A stretch of DNA of 64,000 nucleotides. It comes from Pseudaminobacter soli (ex Zhang et al. 2022). GTDB taxonomy: Bacteria > Pseudomonadota > Alphaproteobacteria > Rhizobiales > Rhizobiaceae. Location of the stretch: the NCBI RefSeq assembly GCF_014595955.1, contig NZ_JABVCF010000014.1:62001-126000 (forward strand), written 5' to 3'. The notes under the pieces are model-generated. The model worked only from the letters and a program-made list of their open reading frames with translations, was not told where the DNA came from and did not search any database. Positions 36,522-45,358 of the stretch are shown in pieces (within the stretch, counting starts at the first letter, position 1; each line of letters starts with the position of its first letter). Made by a program: the position numbers and the translations under genes.

Positions 36522-37081
36522 TGGTAAGTGAATCCGGTTTCCAGCCCAGCGAGGAACGGCGCAGCTTCATCCTTGGCCGAGAGAACCATCTCAGTCGCCG
36601 GGACAGGCCAGTCTATTGCGATATCGGGATCATCAAATCGAATGGATCTGTCATGGGGCCGCGAATAGGGCGCCGAGACTTTGTAGACAACCTCGGTATC
36701 GGGCTCGAGCGTGACAAAGCCGTGCGCAAAGCCCTTGGGCACCAGCATCTGATTCCATTGCCGGCTTGATAGCGTAACAGCGACCCATTTTCCGAATGTC
36801 GGCGAGCCCTTGCGAATATCGACCGCGACGTCGAACACGGAGCCGCGCAGAACGCGCACGAGTTTGTCTTGCGCAAACGGCGGAATCTGAAAATGCAGGC
36901 CTCGCATTATGCCCCGCGAGCGCGAGAACGAGTGATTGTCCTGCACGAAGTTGATCGAGATGCCGGCCTTTGCAAGTTTCGCTGCATTCCAGGTTTCTGA
37001 GAAGAAACCTCGTGCATCATCGAACTTTGGAGGACGAATCTCAAAGACACCTTCTAACCCGAGGCCGATCACCTCAACCAT
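36518..37081 (-). CDS. rmlC: dTDP-4-dehydrorhamnose 3,5-epimerase
   Basis: Cupin-fold epimerase of 187 residues. Family marks: [55 protein letters not shown] and [17 protein letters not shown] with the active-site His and Tyr. It overlaps the rmlA 3' end by 8 bp and the rmlB start by 4 bp. The order A-C-B-D is one of the usual rhamnose arrangements. Confidence 0.95.
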   Translation of the reverse strand: MVEVIGLGLEGVFEIRPPKFDDARGFFSETWNAAKLAKAGISINFVQDNHSFSRSRGIMRGLHFQIPPFAQDKLVRVLRGSVFDVAVDIRKGSPTFGKWVAVTLSSRQWNQMLVPKGFAHGFVTLEPDTEVVYKVSAPYSRPHDRSIRFDDPDIAIDWPVPATEMVLSAKDEAAPFLAGLETGFTYQ

Positions 37082-37955
37082 GGGCGAGTTCCCGAACCCG
37101 GCGCTCGAGATAGCGTGCGTAGTCGGTCTTGCCCAAGGAGGCCGCCCTGGCCAGCACCTCAGCTTCGCTCAGCCAACCCAATTCGAAGCCGATCTCTTCG
37201 GGGCACATGATCTTGATGCCTTGACGAAGCTCTATCGTACGAACAAACGACGACGCATCGTGCAAGCTGTCGTGCGTCCCCGTGTCCAGCCAGGCGTAGC
37301 CGCGGCCGAGCCGCATGACATGCAGCTTGCCCTGATCGAGATAGGCTCTGTTGACGTCCGTGATCTCGCGCTCACCTCTTGCCGAAGGCCTGACTGACGA
37401 AGCGATCTGGACTACCGAGTTGTCATAGAAATACAGCCCGGTGACGGCCCAGTTGGAACGCGGTTGAGCCGGCTTTTCTTCGATAGAGAGCGCCCGCTGG
37501 GTTTCACGGTCGAAATACACCACGCCATAGCGCTGCGGATCCTCGACCTGGTAGGCGAAGACGGAGGCCCCGCTGGTTCGCCTCACAGCTGCCCGACAAT
37601 GCTGTGAAAGGCCATCGCCATAAAAGATGTTGTCGCCAAGTATGAGCGCCACTGGATCATCGCCGATGAATTCGCTTCCGATGATGAAGGCTTCGGCCAG
37701 TCCGTTCGGTGTAGGCTGCTCAGCATACGACAGCGAAATGCCGAACGCGGAACCATCGCCCAAAAGGCGTTGAAACTGCGGCAAATCCTGCGGCGTCGAG
37801 ATAACAAGAATTTCTCGTATACCCGCCAGCATCAAGACGCCCAGCGGATAATAGATCATCGGTTTATCGTAAATTGGCAGTATCTGCTTCGATACTGCGA
37901 GTGTAACGGGGTAAAGCCTTGTCCCGCTACCGCCCGCCAGGATTATACCCTTCAC
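37074..37955 (-). CDS. rmlA: Glucose-1-phosphate thymidylyltransferase
   Basis: Nucleotidyltransferase of 293 residues starting dTDP-rhamnose synthesis. [20 protein letters not shown] at residues 2-21, [28 protein letters not shown] and VEKP-like [20 protein letters not shown] are all present. The GTG at 37955 is preferred: it has AAGGGG 7 bp upstream, gives the family length, and overlaps the TGA of the preceding gene as GTGA. The longer ATG-started frame would add a 37-residue unlike tail. Confidence 0.94.
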   Translation of the reverse strand: MKGIILAGGSGTRLYPVTLAVSKQILPIYDKPMIYYPLGVLMLAGIREILVISTPQDLPQFQRLLGDGSAFGISLSYAEQPTPNGLAEAFIIGSEFIGDDPVALILGDNIFYGDGLSQHCRAAVRRTSGASVFAYQVEDPQRYGVVYFDRETQRALSIEEKPAQPRSNWAVTGLYFYDNSVVQIASSVRPSARGEREITDVNRAYLDQGKLHVMRLGRGYAWLDTGTHDSLHDASSFVRTIELRQGIKIMCPEEIGFELGWLSEAEVLARAASLGKTDYARYLERRVRELAHG

Positions 37956-39031
37956 CGAGGGGCCCCTTCCCCTGCTTTGCTTCCTGCTCGGCCCCTCATC
38001 GGCATAGGCTCTGATTTCGGACCGCGTTCTTTGATGTGGCATTGGACGCTGAGCGAGCCCATGCATCCCGGGTGCTGAACAAGGGATTCCGTCCGGATCG
38101 TGCTGGCGATGCGCGCGTCGAGTTCCTGCAGGCGCCGGGCAGGCCCGGCATTGTTCGGCTGAAGCGCCAAGGCCATGAGAAGCATGTCGCGCGCGGTCGC
38201 CAACTCGCCGTCGCGTATGTGTCGGTTGGCCCGGTGGTAGAGGTAGTTGACCCGCTGCACGGGCGAAAAGCCATTGCCGAGGCGCGTGTAGAGCCGGTCG
38301 GCCCAGGCGGGATGGCGAGCGATCGCGGTTAGTGCAACCTGGTAGGGCCGCATGGAGGCTCCAACCCGAACCGCGCGAGCGAGCGTGTGCAGGCCAGACA
38401 AATCGTCCGCGCGGCAGGCTTCGATCAGCGCCAGCCCGCGCGCCGTTCCGGCGAAGGCCCGGACAGTGCCGTGACCGGTCATGTGCACCGGGACGAGCCG
38501 TGTCCCCGGTTGCAATGCAGCGATCCGCTCCGCGTGCTCGCGATCGACGGCATGGAACGGATCATGGAAGACATAGGCACGGCCGGCCGCGTGCGCGGAT
38601 GCGATCTCCATGTTTTCATGAAGCGAGGGTGCGAAGTGGCTCGTGAAGCGGCCGTCGAAGGGGACCGTCCTGGGATCGATGGATATCTGCGGGCAAAAGG
38701 CGATTGCGACATCGGCATCAAGGAGTCGGCGATAACGGAGCGCCGCGTAGCCACCCTGGGAGTGGCCGTAAAGGATGCGTTCGGATGCCTGCCGCAGGAT
38801 CGGCGCAGCCGCGACGCTGGCCTTGGCCATGCTCGCCGCCGGAAACCAGTTGGGGCGCCGGCTGATGAAACCGACAGCGGTGATGTCCGCCTTCTCGCAA
38901 AACCGCTGTCCCCAGAAGCGGCTGCCGTTTGCCTGCATCTCCATTTCGTTGAAGGTTGCGAGAACATAGGCCGACGATCCCGGCCTATGAAATACCTCAA
39001 GGTTTTCGTCTGAATAGATTAGCAAGTCCAA
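37952..39031 (-). CDS. Alpha/beta-hydrolase-like protein of the EPS operon, function unknown
   Basis: Cytosolic protein of 359 residues. The first 230 residues look like an alpha/beta hydrolase: [20 protein letters not shown], the elbow [13 protein letters not shown] with candidate nucleophile Ser near 92, FCPQISIDP and a late [14 protein letters not shown] His. The C-terminal third is helical and TPR-like ([20 protein letters not shown]). Such proteins occur in polysaccharide loci, and an acyl-esterase or acyl-transfer role on sugars is possible, but I know no characterised member. It couples to rmlA through GTGA. No signal peptide. Confidence 0.7.
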   Translation of the reverse strand: MDLLIYSDENLEVFHRPGSSAYVLATFNEMEMQANGSRFWGQRFCEKADITAVGFISRRPNWFPAASMAKASVAAAPILRQASERILYGHSQGGYAALRYRRLLDADVAIAFCPQISIDPRTVPFDGRFTSHFAPSLHENMEIASAHAAGRAYVFHDPFHAVDREHAERIAALQPGTRLVPVHMTGHGTVRAFAGTARGLALIEACRADDLSGLHTLARAVRVGASMRPYQVALTAIARHPAWADRLYTRLGNGFSPVQRVNYLYHRANRHIRDGELATARDMLLMALALQPNNAGPARRLQELDARIASTIRTESLVQHPGCMGSLSVQCHIKERGPKSEPMPMRGRAGSKAGEGAPR

Positions 39032-39109
39032 CCCCCGAACATTGGAAATACTCCGGCAATACGGATTGCCGATTCTCTATATTTGCCGTTTGCGGAAAAC
39101 GTTCCCCGC

Positions 39110-40240
39110 TCAACGCAAAACTGCCCGCGTCTCCTCCGTTCCGGCCGGTGTGACGGCGAGCGCTCCGGCAGGACTCAACCGGCCGCAACGCCACAGGCTG
39201 TATGACTGCTCGGTGTCCCAATCGTAGTAGAAGGCTGCCGTCAGCCGACCTCCATCCATCAGTTGCTGGAAGACCGCGCGCACGGCTCGCACCGCGTCTT
39301 CCCGCTTCCGGTCGTCGACGGGGCAGTCGCGCGCCGTATTCGCAATCCCCCATTCCGTCACCCAGCAGGGCCGGCCAGCATTGTCAATCTCGCAGAAGTC
39401 GAGGATACGCCTCACCCGATCGGCGAGGGCCGGCGCTGGTTTCTGTCCCGGATAGACGTGAATGCCGTAGGCATCGACTAGGCTGTCGATACCCCGTTTG
39501 CGCAGCTCCGCAATGACCTCGTGCGGATCGAGCCGCTCCATGCCCCTCCCGTCGGCCCAGTCGGCGCTCAGGTCGGACAGGCCGGCCGAGACGAAGGCGG
39601 CGTCGCTGCTGTGAACGGTACGCCGCACTTCCCCGCGGGTGATCTTCAAGGCCTCCAGATATTTGTCGAGCCCCAGTTCGAAGGCCGCCCTGTCCGCCAG
39701 TTCGGCGATGCTGCGCGGGGTCCGTTCGCCGGGCCGACGATGGACAAGGAGGTCGCCGTTGTAGGCGCTGAAGTTGATCTCGTTTCCGGGCTCGATCGCC
39801 TCCAGCCGAATGCCCAGGGCATCGATGCGGCGGAGTGCGTCGCGCAATCCCATGCGGTACCGCTCGAGATCGAGTTCCGAGAGCCGGTGGACATCCCAGA
39901 TACGGCCGAAGCCGGTCCGGGGCCGAGCCGTCTCGGGAAAGTAGCTTCTGTTCGTCAGTTCGATCTCGAGGAGAATCCGGATACCCAGCCGGCTTGCTAT
40001 CTCGAGGCCCTCGATGCTTTTGTCTACCGGCCGCGACAGCGAAAGACGGGCGTGCGTGATGCCGTTCGCCGCCATCTCCCCGAGCACCCTTTCCTGATCG
40101 CCTCGCGACAGCCACGCGAGATTCAGGCGGTTGACCCCGATACGGGCAGTCGGCGTCTCGCCGGCATGGGCAACCGGTGCCGGGGCGACGCCCCAGAACG
40201 CCAGCAGCATGCCAAGCAGAAGCCCGGCTGGCATTGTCAT
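39110..40240 (-). CDS. Secreted clan GH-A glycoside hydrolase-like protein
   Basis: Exported protein of 376 residues with a signal peptide (LLLGMLLAFWGVAPAPVAHA) and a TIM-barrel glycosidase fold. The acid/base Glu is probably in IEPGNEINFSAYNGD and the nucleophile Glu in PCWVTEWGIANTA; LVDAYGIHVYPGQKP is also GH-A-like. It resembles GH5/GH39-like proteins found in EPS loci and might trim or release the polymer in the periplasm. Start: ATG 40240 is chosen; ATG 40267, which overlaps the previous gene by 14 bp, would add nine residues. Position in the operon matches the wgaF region of EPS II, though identity is not claimed. Confidence 0.75.
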   Translation of the reverse strand: MTMPAGLLLGMLLAFWGVAPAPVAHAGETPTARIGVNRLNLAWLSRGDQERVLGEMAANGITHARLSLSRPVDKSIEGLEIASRLGIRILLEIELTNRSYFPETARPRTGFGRIWDVHRLSELDLERYRMGLRDALRRIDALGIRLEAIEPGNEINFSAYNGDLLVHRRPGERTPRSIAELADRAAFELGLDKYLEALKITRGEVRRTVHSSDAAFVSAGLSDLSADWADGRGMERLDPHEVIAELRKRGIDSLVDAYGIHVYPGQKPAPALADRVRRILDFCEIDNAGRPCWVTEWGIANTARDCPVDDRKREDAVRAVRAVFQQLMDGGRLTAAFYYDWDTEQSYSLWRCGRLSPAGALAVTPAGTEETRAVLR

Positions 40241-40253
40241 TCTGCCACTGAAA

Positions 40254-41426
40254 CTAGAGGCCCACATGGCTGAGGGCGTTGCGGAAGTTGGCTTCGCAGG
40301 CCGAGTACCGGTCTATTACGGACTGCGTATCGATCTTGGAAAGGAAGCTGGCGAGATAGGCCTTCTTGTCGGCCTCTCGGTTCCACGTCGCCGCCTCAAT
40401 GTAGGGGAAGCCGGCAAACTCCAGCATTTCCCGCATGCGGTCGTCCACCGCGATCATGAGCGCCGGCACGCCGGCCTGCATGCCGATGATGCAGCCATGG
40501 AACCGGCGGCCGAAGCAGAGTTCGCGGGAGGCGATCCAGTTTCGCCACTGATTCGTGTCGAAGAAGACCACGAGCTCATGGTCCCTCTGCCACTTTTCGG
40601 AATGCTTGTAGGAGGTCGCCCCGGTGATGCGGCCGCTGGCCTTGTCATAGACAGGCGCGTCATCGTCGACCGGCAAGGACAGATTATAGGCGACCAGTTC
40701 GTCCTGCACGACATAGCTTGCGACGCTTGCCGGCTTCAGCAGCGCATGGACGTCAACGATGGTATCGGCCACGCTGCCGAGATACCCGCCGAAAGCGATT
40801 TTCTGTGCTTGCGCCAGTTCGGGGTTGGCGAGGGCAGCGAGAGAGCGCTGCATCCCCGCCGGGTTGAAATACAGCGACGGACAGCCGGTCGGCTTCACGA
40901 ACTTCATGCCCTGTTCCCTGAGGAACTCGGCGGTGAAATAGCCGCGGGTCAAAAAGAAGCTCTCCTTGCGCCTGAGCACATCGAGGAACTTGAGCGTGCC
41001 GGCGGGCAGGTTCTCCTTGAGGCCTTCCTTGCGCTGGATGCCGATGCCCATGACCACGACCGGCATCTTCAGCTTCTCGAACACTTCCGCTTCCAGGTCG
41101 GCCGAATAGCCGGGCCGCAGCAGGTTGGCCGAGGCGAAGACACAGATGTCGAACTCCTGGTTCAGGCGCTCGTAGACATCATCCGAACCGCAGCTTCGGG
41201 CAAGGTGCCAGAACGGCACGTAAGTGACGTCATGCGCCTTCAGGCTATGGGCCGCGCCCTCCCCAATCAGGTAATTGCCGGTATTGGCTATCTTTCTGAC
41301 CTGCTCGATCAGTTCCGACTTGGTGCGGATGTTGTCGAAATAGGGCCTGTGGCGAACCTCCGCCCCGGACACGCTCGCCACGGTTCGCTGCAGATATGAC
41401 GGGATGCCCGTAAGCAGGATACGCAT
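40254..41426 (-). CDS. Polysaccharide pyruvyl transferase family protein, copy 2
   Basis: Cytosolic protein of 390 residues with the PF04230-type fold. NTGNYLIGEGAAHSL near the start, LKMPVVVMGIGIQRKEGL, and the C-terminal LCFGRRFHGCIIGMQAGVPA signature are present. It probably adds pyruvate ketal groups from PEP to a lipid-linked repeat unit; EPS II carries pyruvate on galactose. It is clearly a paralogue of the next gene upstream over the whole length. Having two copies suggests two modification sites or one non-catalytic partner. Confidence 0.85.
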   Translation of the reverse strand: MRILLTGIPSYLQRTVASVSGAEVRHRPYFDNIRTKSELIEQVRKIANTGNYLIGEGAAHSLKAHDVTYVPFWHLARSCGSDDVYERLNQEFDICVFASANLLRPGYSADLEAEVFEKLKMPVVVMGIGIQRKEGLKENLPAGTLKFLDVLRRKESFFLTRGYFTAEFLREQGMKFVKPTGCPSLYFNPAGMQRSLAALANPELAQAQKIAFGGYLGSVADTIVDVHALLKPASVASYVVQDELVAYNLSLPVDDDAPVYDKASGRITGATSYKHSEKWQRDHELVVFFDTNQWRNWIASRELCFGRRFHGCIIGMQAGVPALMIAVDDRMREMLEFAGFPYIEAATWNREADKKAYLASFLSKIDTQSVIDRYSACEANFRNALSHVGL

Positions 41427-41464
41427 GATATTCCCTGAAACTGTGCCTAAGACCTGGTCGCGCG

Positions 41465-42643
41465 CTACTGCCCGATGCCGATCTCGCGGAGCACCGTGCG
41501 GAAGTTCCGCTCGCGATCCGAGTAGCGGTCGACCAGTTCGGACGCGTTGAGGCCGGCCAGATGATCCGCGACGAACTCGGCCCGGTTCTCGGCCTTATCA
41601 ATGTCGGTCGCGTCGACAGCGGGCAGGCCGGTGAAGCCCAGCATCTCGCGCATGCGATCGTCCACCGCCACCATGAGGCTCGGCACCGCCGCCTGCATGG
41701 CGATGATCGAGCCGTGGAATCGCCGCCCGAAATTGAAGTCCATCGACGAGGCCCAGGCGCGCCATTGGTTCGTGTCGAAGAATGTGCGCACGTCGAACGG
41801 GCGCTTGAGCCGCTCGGTGCCCGGATAGGCGACGTCGCCGATCATCTTCCCGGAGGCAGAGTCGTAGACGCGCCCTTCGGCATTCGGCTCCACTCGCATG
41901 TCGAAGAGCAGGAACTCATCCTGGACGACATATTGGGGAACCGAATCCTGCGGCTCCAGCGCGTTGGCGTCGAGAATCGCATCTTGGTTGCCCCCGAGAT
42001 AACCGGAGAAGATGGTCCGCGCCTTGCCGATCTGCACGGAGGGTAGCTTCTTCAGCGCGCGCCGCATATTGTCCGGCATGAAATAGACCGACGGGCAGCC
42101 GGTCGGCTGCACGAACGAAAAGCCCTGGTCCTTCAGGAAACCCGTGGTTTCAAAACCGCGCGTCAGGAAATAGTGCTCCCGCTCCTTGAGAATGCTCAAG
42201 AGCCGCTTCGTGCCCTCCGGCAGCGCGTTTTCGAGATCCTTCCGGTTCTGCTGGCCGATGCCGAGCATGACGATCGGCATCTTGAGCTTGCCCAGCACTT
42301 CAGCTTCCGCATCGGCGGAGAGTCCCTTGCGCAACAGGTTTGCGCAGGTGAATACGCAGATGTCGAAGTTGGAATTGAACTGCTCGAATCCATCCCCGTT
42401 TTGGCTGCAATTGTAGAGATGCCAGAAGGGCACCTGCTTCGCATGCGGTGCGAGCGCACGCAAAGCACCCTCGCCGATCAGATAGTTGCCGGTATTGCTG
42501 ATGTTCCGCAGTTCCTGGAGGAACTCGTCCTTCGTCTCGGGTTGCTTCTGCCGTTCCGAATAGGAGACGGCCAATCCGTTGGCGCCGTTTGCAAGGCGCG
42601 CGTAGTGGCCAGGAATGCCCGTCACCAGAATCCTTGGACGCAT
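41465..42643 (-). CDS. Polysaccharide pyruvyl transferase family protein, copy 1
   Basis: Protein of 392 residues, paralogous to the downstream gene: RILVTGIPGHYAR, SNTGNYLIGEGALRAL, LKMPIVMLGIGQQNRKDL, FFDTNQWRAWASSMDFNFGR and RRFHGSIIAMQAAVPSLMVA line up with it. The conserved R-x-H of the GRRFHG motif is kept. It lies 42 bp after the GT2-GT4 gene and 38 bp before its paralogue, so all are one transcript. By order it corresponds to the wgaD/wgaE pair. Confidence 0.85.
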   Translation of the reverse strand: MRPRILVTGIPGHYARLANGANGLAVSYSERQKQPETKDEFLQELRNISNTGNYLIGEGALRALAPHAKQVPFWHLYNCSQNGDGFEQFNSNFDICVFTCANLLRKGLSADAEAEVLGKLKMPIVMLGIGQQNRKDLENALPEGTKRLLSILKEREHYFLTRGFETTGFLKDQGFSFVQPTGCPSVYFMPDNMRRALKKLPSVQIGKARTIFSGYLGGNQDAILDANALEPQDSVPQYVVQDEFLLFDMRVEPNAEGRVYDSASGKMIGDVAYPGTERLKRPFDVRTFFDTNQWRAWASSMDFNFGRRFHGSIIAMQAAVPSLMVAVDDRMREMLGFTGLPAVDATDIDKAENRAEFVADHLAGLNASELVDRYSDRERNFRTVLREIGIGQ

Positions 42644-42685
42644 ACAACCAAACCTTTCTGCTTGATAGAACTGGTGGGAAGCCCT

Positions 42686-45358
42686 TCAGCCCGCCGCCGC
42701 GAGCTCTGTGTCGGGCGCCTCGCGCCGGCGCATGACCGCGGCACGCGACAGCGATGAATTGCTCACCGCGCCGTCGCACCAGCCGAGGAATTCCGAGAAG
42801 GAGCTTGTCCACGAGCGGCGCGCCGCCGAATTGAGGCAGCCTTCCATGAGCGGGGCGAGCTTGCGGCGATCGCGGGCGACCTCTTCGATGACCCCCACCA
42901 TCTGCCGCACCACCTGGGAGTCGACATCGGCCTCGATGAGGATGCCGTCTTCGCCATGGGTAATGAGTTCCCCCACGGCGCCAACGTTGGTTGCGATGGG
43001 AACGCAGCCGAGCTGCTGCGCTTCTGCGATCATCAACGGAGCGCCTTCCCAGCGCGAGGGCATGACGAGCACGTCCGCCCAGCCCAGCGCCTTGATCAAC
43101 TCCTTGCTGGCGAAGACCGGGGGATGCACGTCGACGCCGAGGTCCTTCAGCTGCTCCGTCCAGGAAACGGTGGAATCGGCGAGGATCTCGCCTCCTATCG
43201 CCCGTATGTCGACGGGGACGTGCGCGGCATGAAGCTCGGCGATTGTCGCGGCTAGCCGATCGATGCCCTTCTGTTGGTCGAACCGCCCCATGTAGAGCAG
43301 CCGCAGCCGATCATCCTTCCGCTCCATCCTCCTTGCGGACAGCACATCGGCAAGCGCCTTGGAGGACACCGAAAAACTCGCGCCATTGGGTACGGCGAAG
43401 ACCTTTTCGAGGGGAACACCGAAGCTGCGCAGGTAGATCTTGAGCTGCTCCGAGCAAGTCAGGAACGCGTCGTAGCAATGCTCATGGGCGATCGCCGCGA
43501 AGGGTTGGCCGGCCGGCCGTTTGAACGAGGTGTTGTCGACGACGTGAAGATAGCAGGCCGCGCGCGTGCCCTCCGAGCGCAGCCGCGCAATCAGCGGATG
43601 GACCGACATAACGTGGTTGTTGATGATCAGGTCGAATCCCGAGAGCTGCCCTTTCAGCGCGCCCCATTCGACCTCGTGGTGCTCGGCGATGAAGTCCTGG
43701 CCGAGGAACTGGCCCGAGCCTCCCCAGGCTGGAATGCCTTCGCTCCAGAAATGGATGTGATCGAAGCTCGCGTCGAACTCGTCGATGACGTCCATACGCT
43801 GAGTGCCCAGCACGAAGAGGTGGGTCTCGTACCCGGCCCTCTTCAGCTCGCGCGCGGCCGCATAGACCACCTTCTCGGCGCCGCCGAATGAAGCATTGGG
43901 CACGAGCAGCGCAGCCGTGCGCCTGCCGTCGCTGTGGCCAAGCGGCAGGACGGGCGAGCCGCCGATCTCCTTCCGCAGCGACTTGTGCAGATCCGAGAAA
44001 GGCACAAGCCGCGCTGGCCGCCACGTCCAGCGACCGCCGGCAGTCCGGCGCAGCGGGCTCGTGGCAATGGCGTTGATGCAGTTTATCATCACCTGCTGGG
44101 GCGTGATCAGCGACCGCCGCGGCAGACTCCGCGGGAATGGGAATCGCACCTTCAGGATGGCCGAAGTCGGCCAAATCTGCTCGTTGCCGATCGAGGCAAA
44201 CCAGTCCAGCGCATTGTTCTTGATCACGTCGCGAACAAGCGACGTCGGGATGAAGATGAGGTCTGCGGACGCGGTCTGCGATGCCCCCGCCTCCAGCAAC
44301 ACCGGTTCGATCTTGCGCTGCGTCGCATCGTTGCCGAGTTGGACAAAGACGATATTCGCCTTCTCGCTCAATCGCTCCAGGTGGCAAAGCACGTTGGGCA
44401 GCATGCGCGACCGTCGCAAAAGGTCGAGCGTCGCGCCGCTGCCTGCGATCAGGAAAGGCGGGAAGTGGACATTGTCGGGCTCGCCGATGCTCGCCCAGAA
44501 ATCCGGAATGATGTCGTCGAGGCGAAGCATCCTCGGCGGCTTGGTGGGGTCGGTGAAGAACGAGATGGCGGCATCTTCGGTCCGCGCGAAGAGATAGCGC
44601 GGGCATTCCTCGTGCTCGAACTCGACAAGCATCGGGCGCTGGAACAACGCCTTGTGGCGCTTCCTGAGGAAGCTGACGGAAGTGGCACGTTCACGATTCG
44701 CTTCCTTGAAGCGGCTTTCCGCCCGCAGCCGATATTCGAAGGTGGTGTCGTGCGATGGGACGCCGACGAAGCCATGCTCGATGCAGGAAAGCCAGAACTC
44801 CCAGTCCTCGAACCCGTTCTGCCGGTCATCGTTGAAGCGCACGCCGGCCCGGAAGACGTCGATGGAGATCATCGAGCCGGTGTCGCAGATGTTGTCGGTG
44901 ATGCAGTGGACAAGCCGCGAATAGCGGTTGCCGTAGTGCGCGCGCCAGTTCACCGAGAAGGTGTCGATATTGGTGTAGACCCAGCCGCAGCCGCTCGAGA
45001 GAAGCTGCTGGTACAGGGTTTCGATGGTGCCCGGCAGGACCCTGTTGTCGGCATCGAGCAGATAGATCGCCTTGGCCTCGGGCAGGTTTTCGAGCACGTA
45101 GTCGATTGCGCGATTGCGCGCCCCGCCCGGTCCCGCATTCGGGCCGAACACCACATGGATTTCAGGGTGGCTGGCGGCATAAAGCAGCAGCAGGTCGAAA
45201 GCCTCGTGCCGCGGGTCGCCGTCGACGGACACGACAATGGCAATCCTGCAGTTGGAAACCGTCGAAGCAAGGACGGATTCCAACGCTTCCAGGGCCAGCG
45301 CTGCATGGCCGTAAAGCGGCATCGCCACCGCAATCAGATCGTCCTTACTGGCGGACAT
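42686..45358 (-). CDS. Two-domain glycosyltransferase, GT2 fused to GT4
   Basis: Large cytosolic enzyme of 890 residues. N-terminal GT2 domain (about 1-260): IAVAMPLYGHAALALEALES, GGARNRAIDYVLE, YLLDADNRVLPG with the D-x-D metal site, and GFEDWEFWLSCIEHG. A middle region of unclear fold (about 270-490) follows. The C-terminal GT4 domain (about 495-870) has NASFGGAEKVVYAAARELKR, VPNGASFSV, LLYMGRFDQQKGIDRLA and MPSRWEGAPLMIAEAQQLGC with the E-x7-E motif. It probably adds two sugars of the repeat unit. The fused form agrees with S. meliloti wgaB (ExpA23). It overlaps the upstream gene by 14 bp. Confidence 0.86.
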   Translation of the reverse strand: MSASKDDLIAVAMPLYGHAALALEALESVLASTVSNCRIAIVVSVDGDPRHEAFDLLLLYAASHPEIHVVFGPNAGPGGARNRAIDYVLENLPEAKAIYLLDADNRVLPGTIETLYQQLLSSGCGWVYTNIDTFSVNWRAHYGNRYSRLVHCITDNICDTGSMISIDVFRAGVRFNDDRQNGFEDWEFWLSCIEHGFVGVPSHDTTFEYRLRAESRFKEANRERATSVSFLRKRHKALFQRPMLVEFEHEECPRYLFARTEDAAISFFTDPTKPPRMLRLDDIIPDFWASIGEPDNVHFPPFLIAGSGATLDLLRRSRMLPNVLCHLERLSEKANIVFVQLGNDATQRKIEPVLLEAGASQTASADLIFIPTSLVRDVIKNNALDWFASIGNEQIWPTSAILKVRFPFPRSLPRRSLITPQQVMINCINAIATSPLRRTAGGRWTWRPARLVPFSDLHKSLRKEIGGSPVLPLGHSDGRRTAALLVPNASFGGAEKVVYAAARELKRAGYETHLFVLGTQRMDVIDEFDASFDHIHFWSEGIPAWGGSGQFLGQDFIAEHHEVEWGALKGQLSGFDLIINNHVMSVHPLIARLRSEGTRAACYLHVVDNTSFKRPAGQPFAAIAHEHCYDAFLTCSEQLKIYLRSFGVPLEKVFAVPNGASFSVSSKALADVLSARRMERKDDRLRLLYMGRFDQQKGIDRLAATIAELHAAHVPVDIRAIGGEILADSTVSWTEQLKDLGVDVHPPVFASKELIKALGWADVLVMPSRWEGAPLMIAEAQQLGCVPIATNVGAVGELITHGEDGILIEADVDSQVVRQMVGVIEEVARDRRKLAPLMEGCLNSAARRSWTSSFSEFLGWCDGAVSNSSLSRAAVMRRREAPDTELAAAG

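Noticed and set aside
37956-38066. Upstream extension of rmlA from an ATG at 38066
   Set aside because: It adds 37 residues unlike any RmlA and overlaps the previous gene by more than 100 bp; the GTG at 37955 has a ribosome site and a GTGA coupling.
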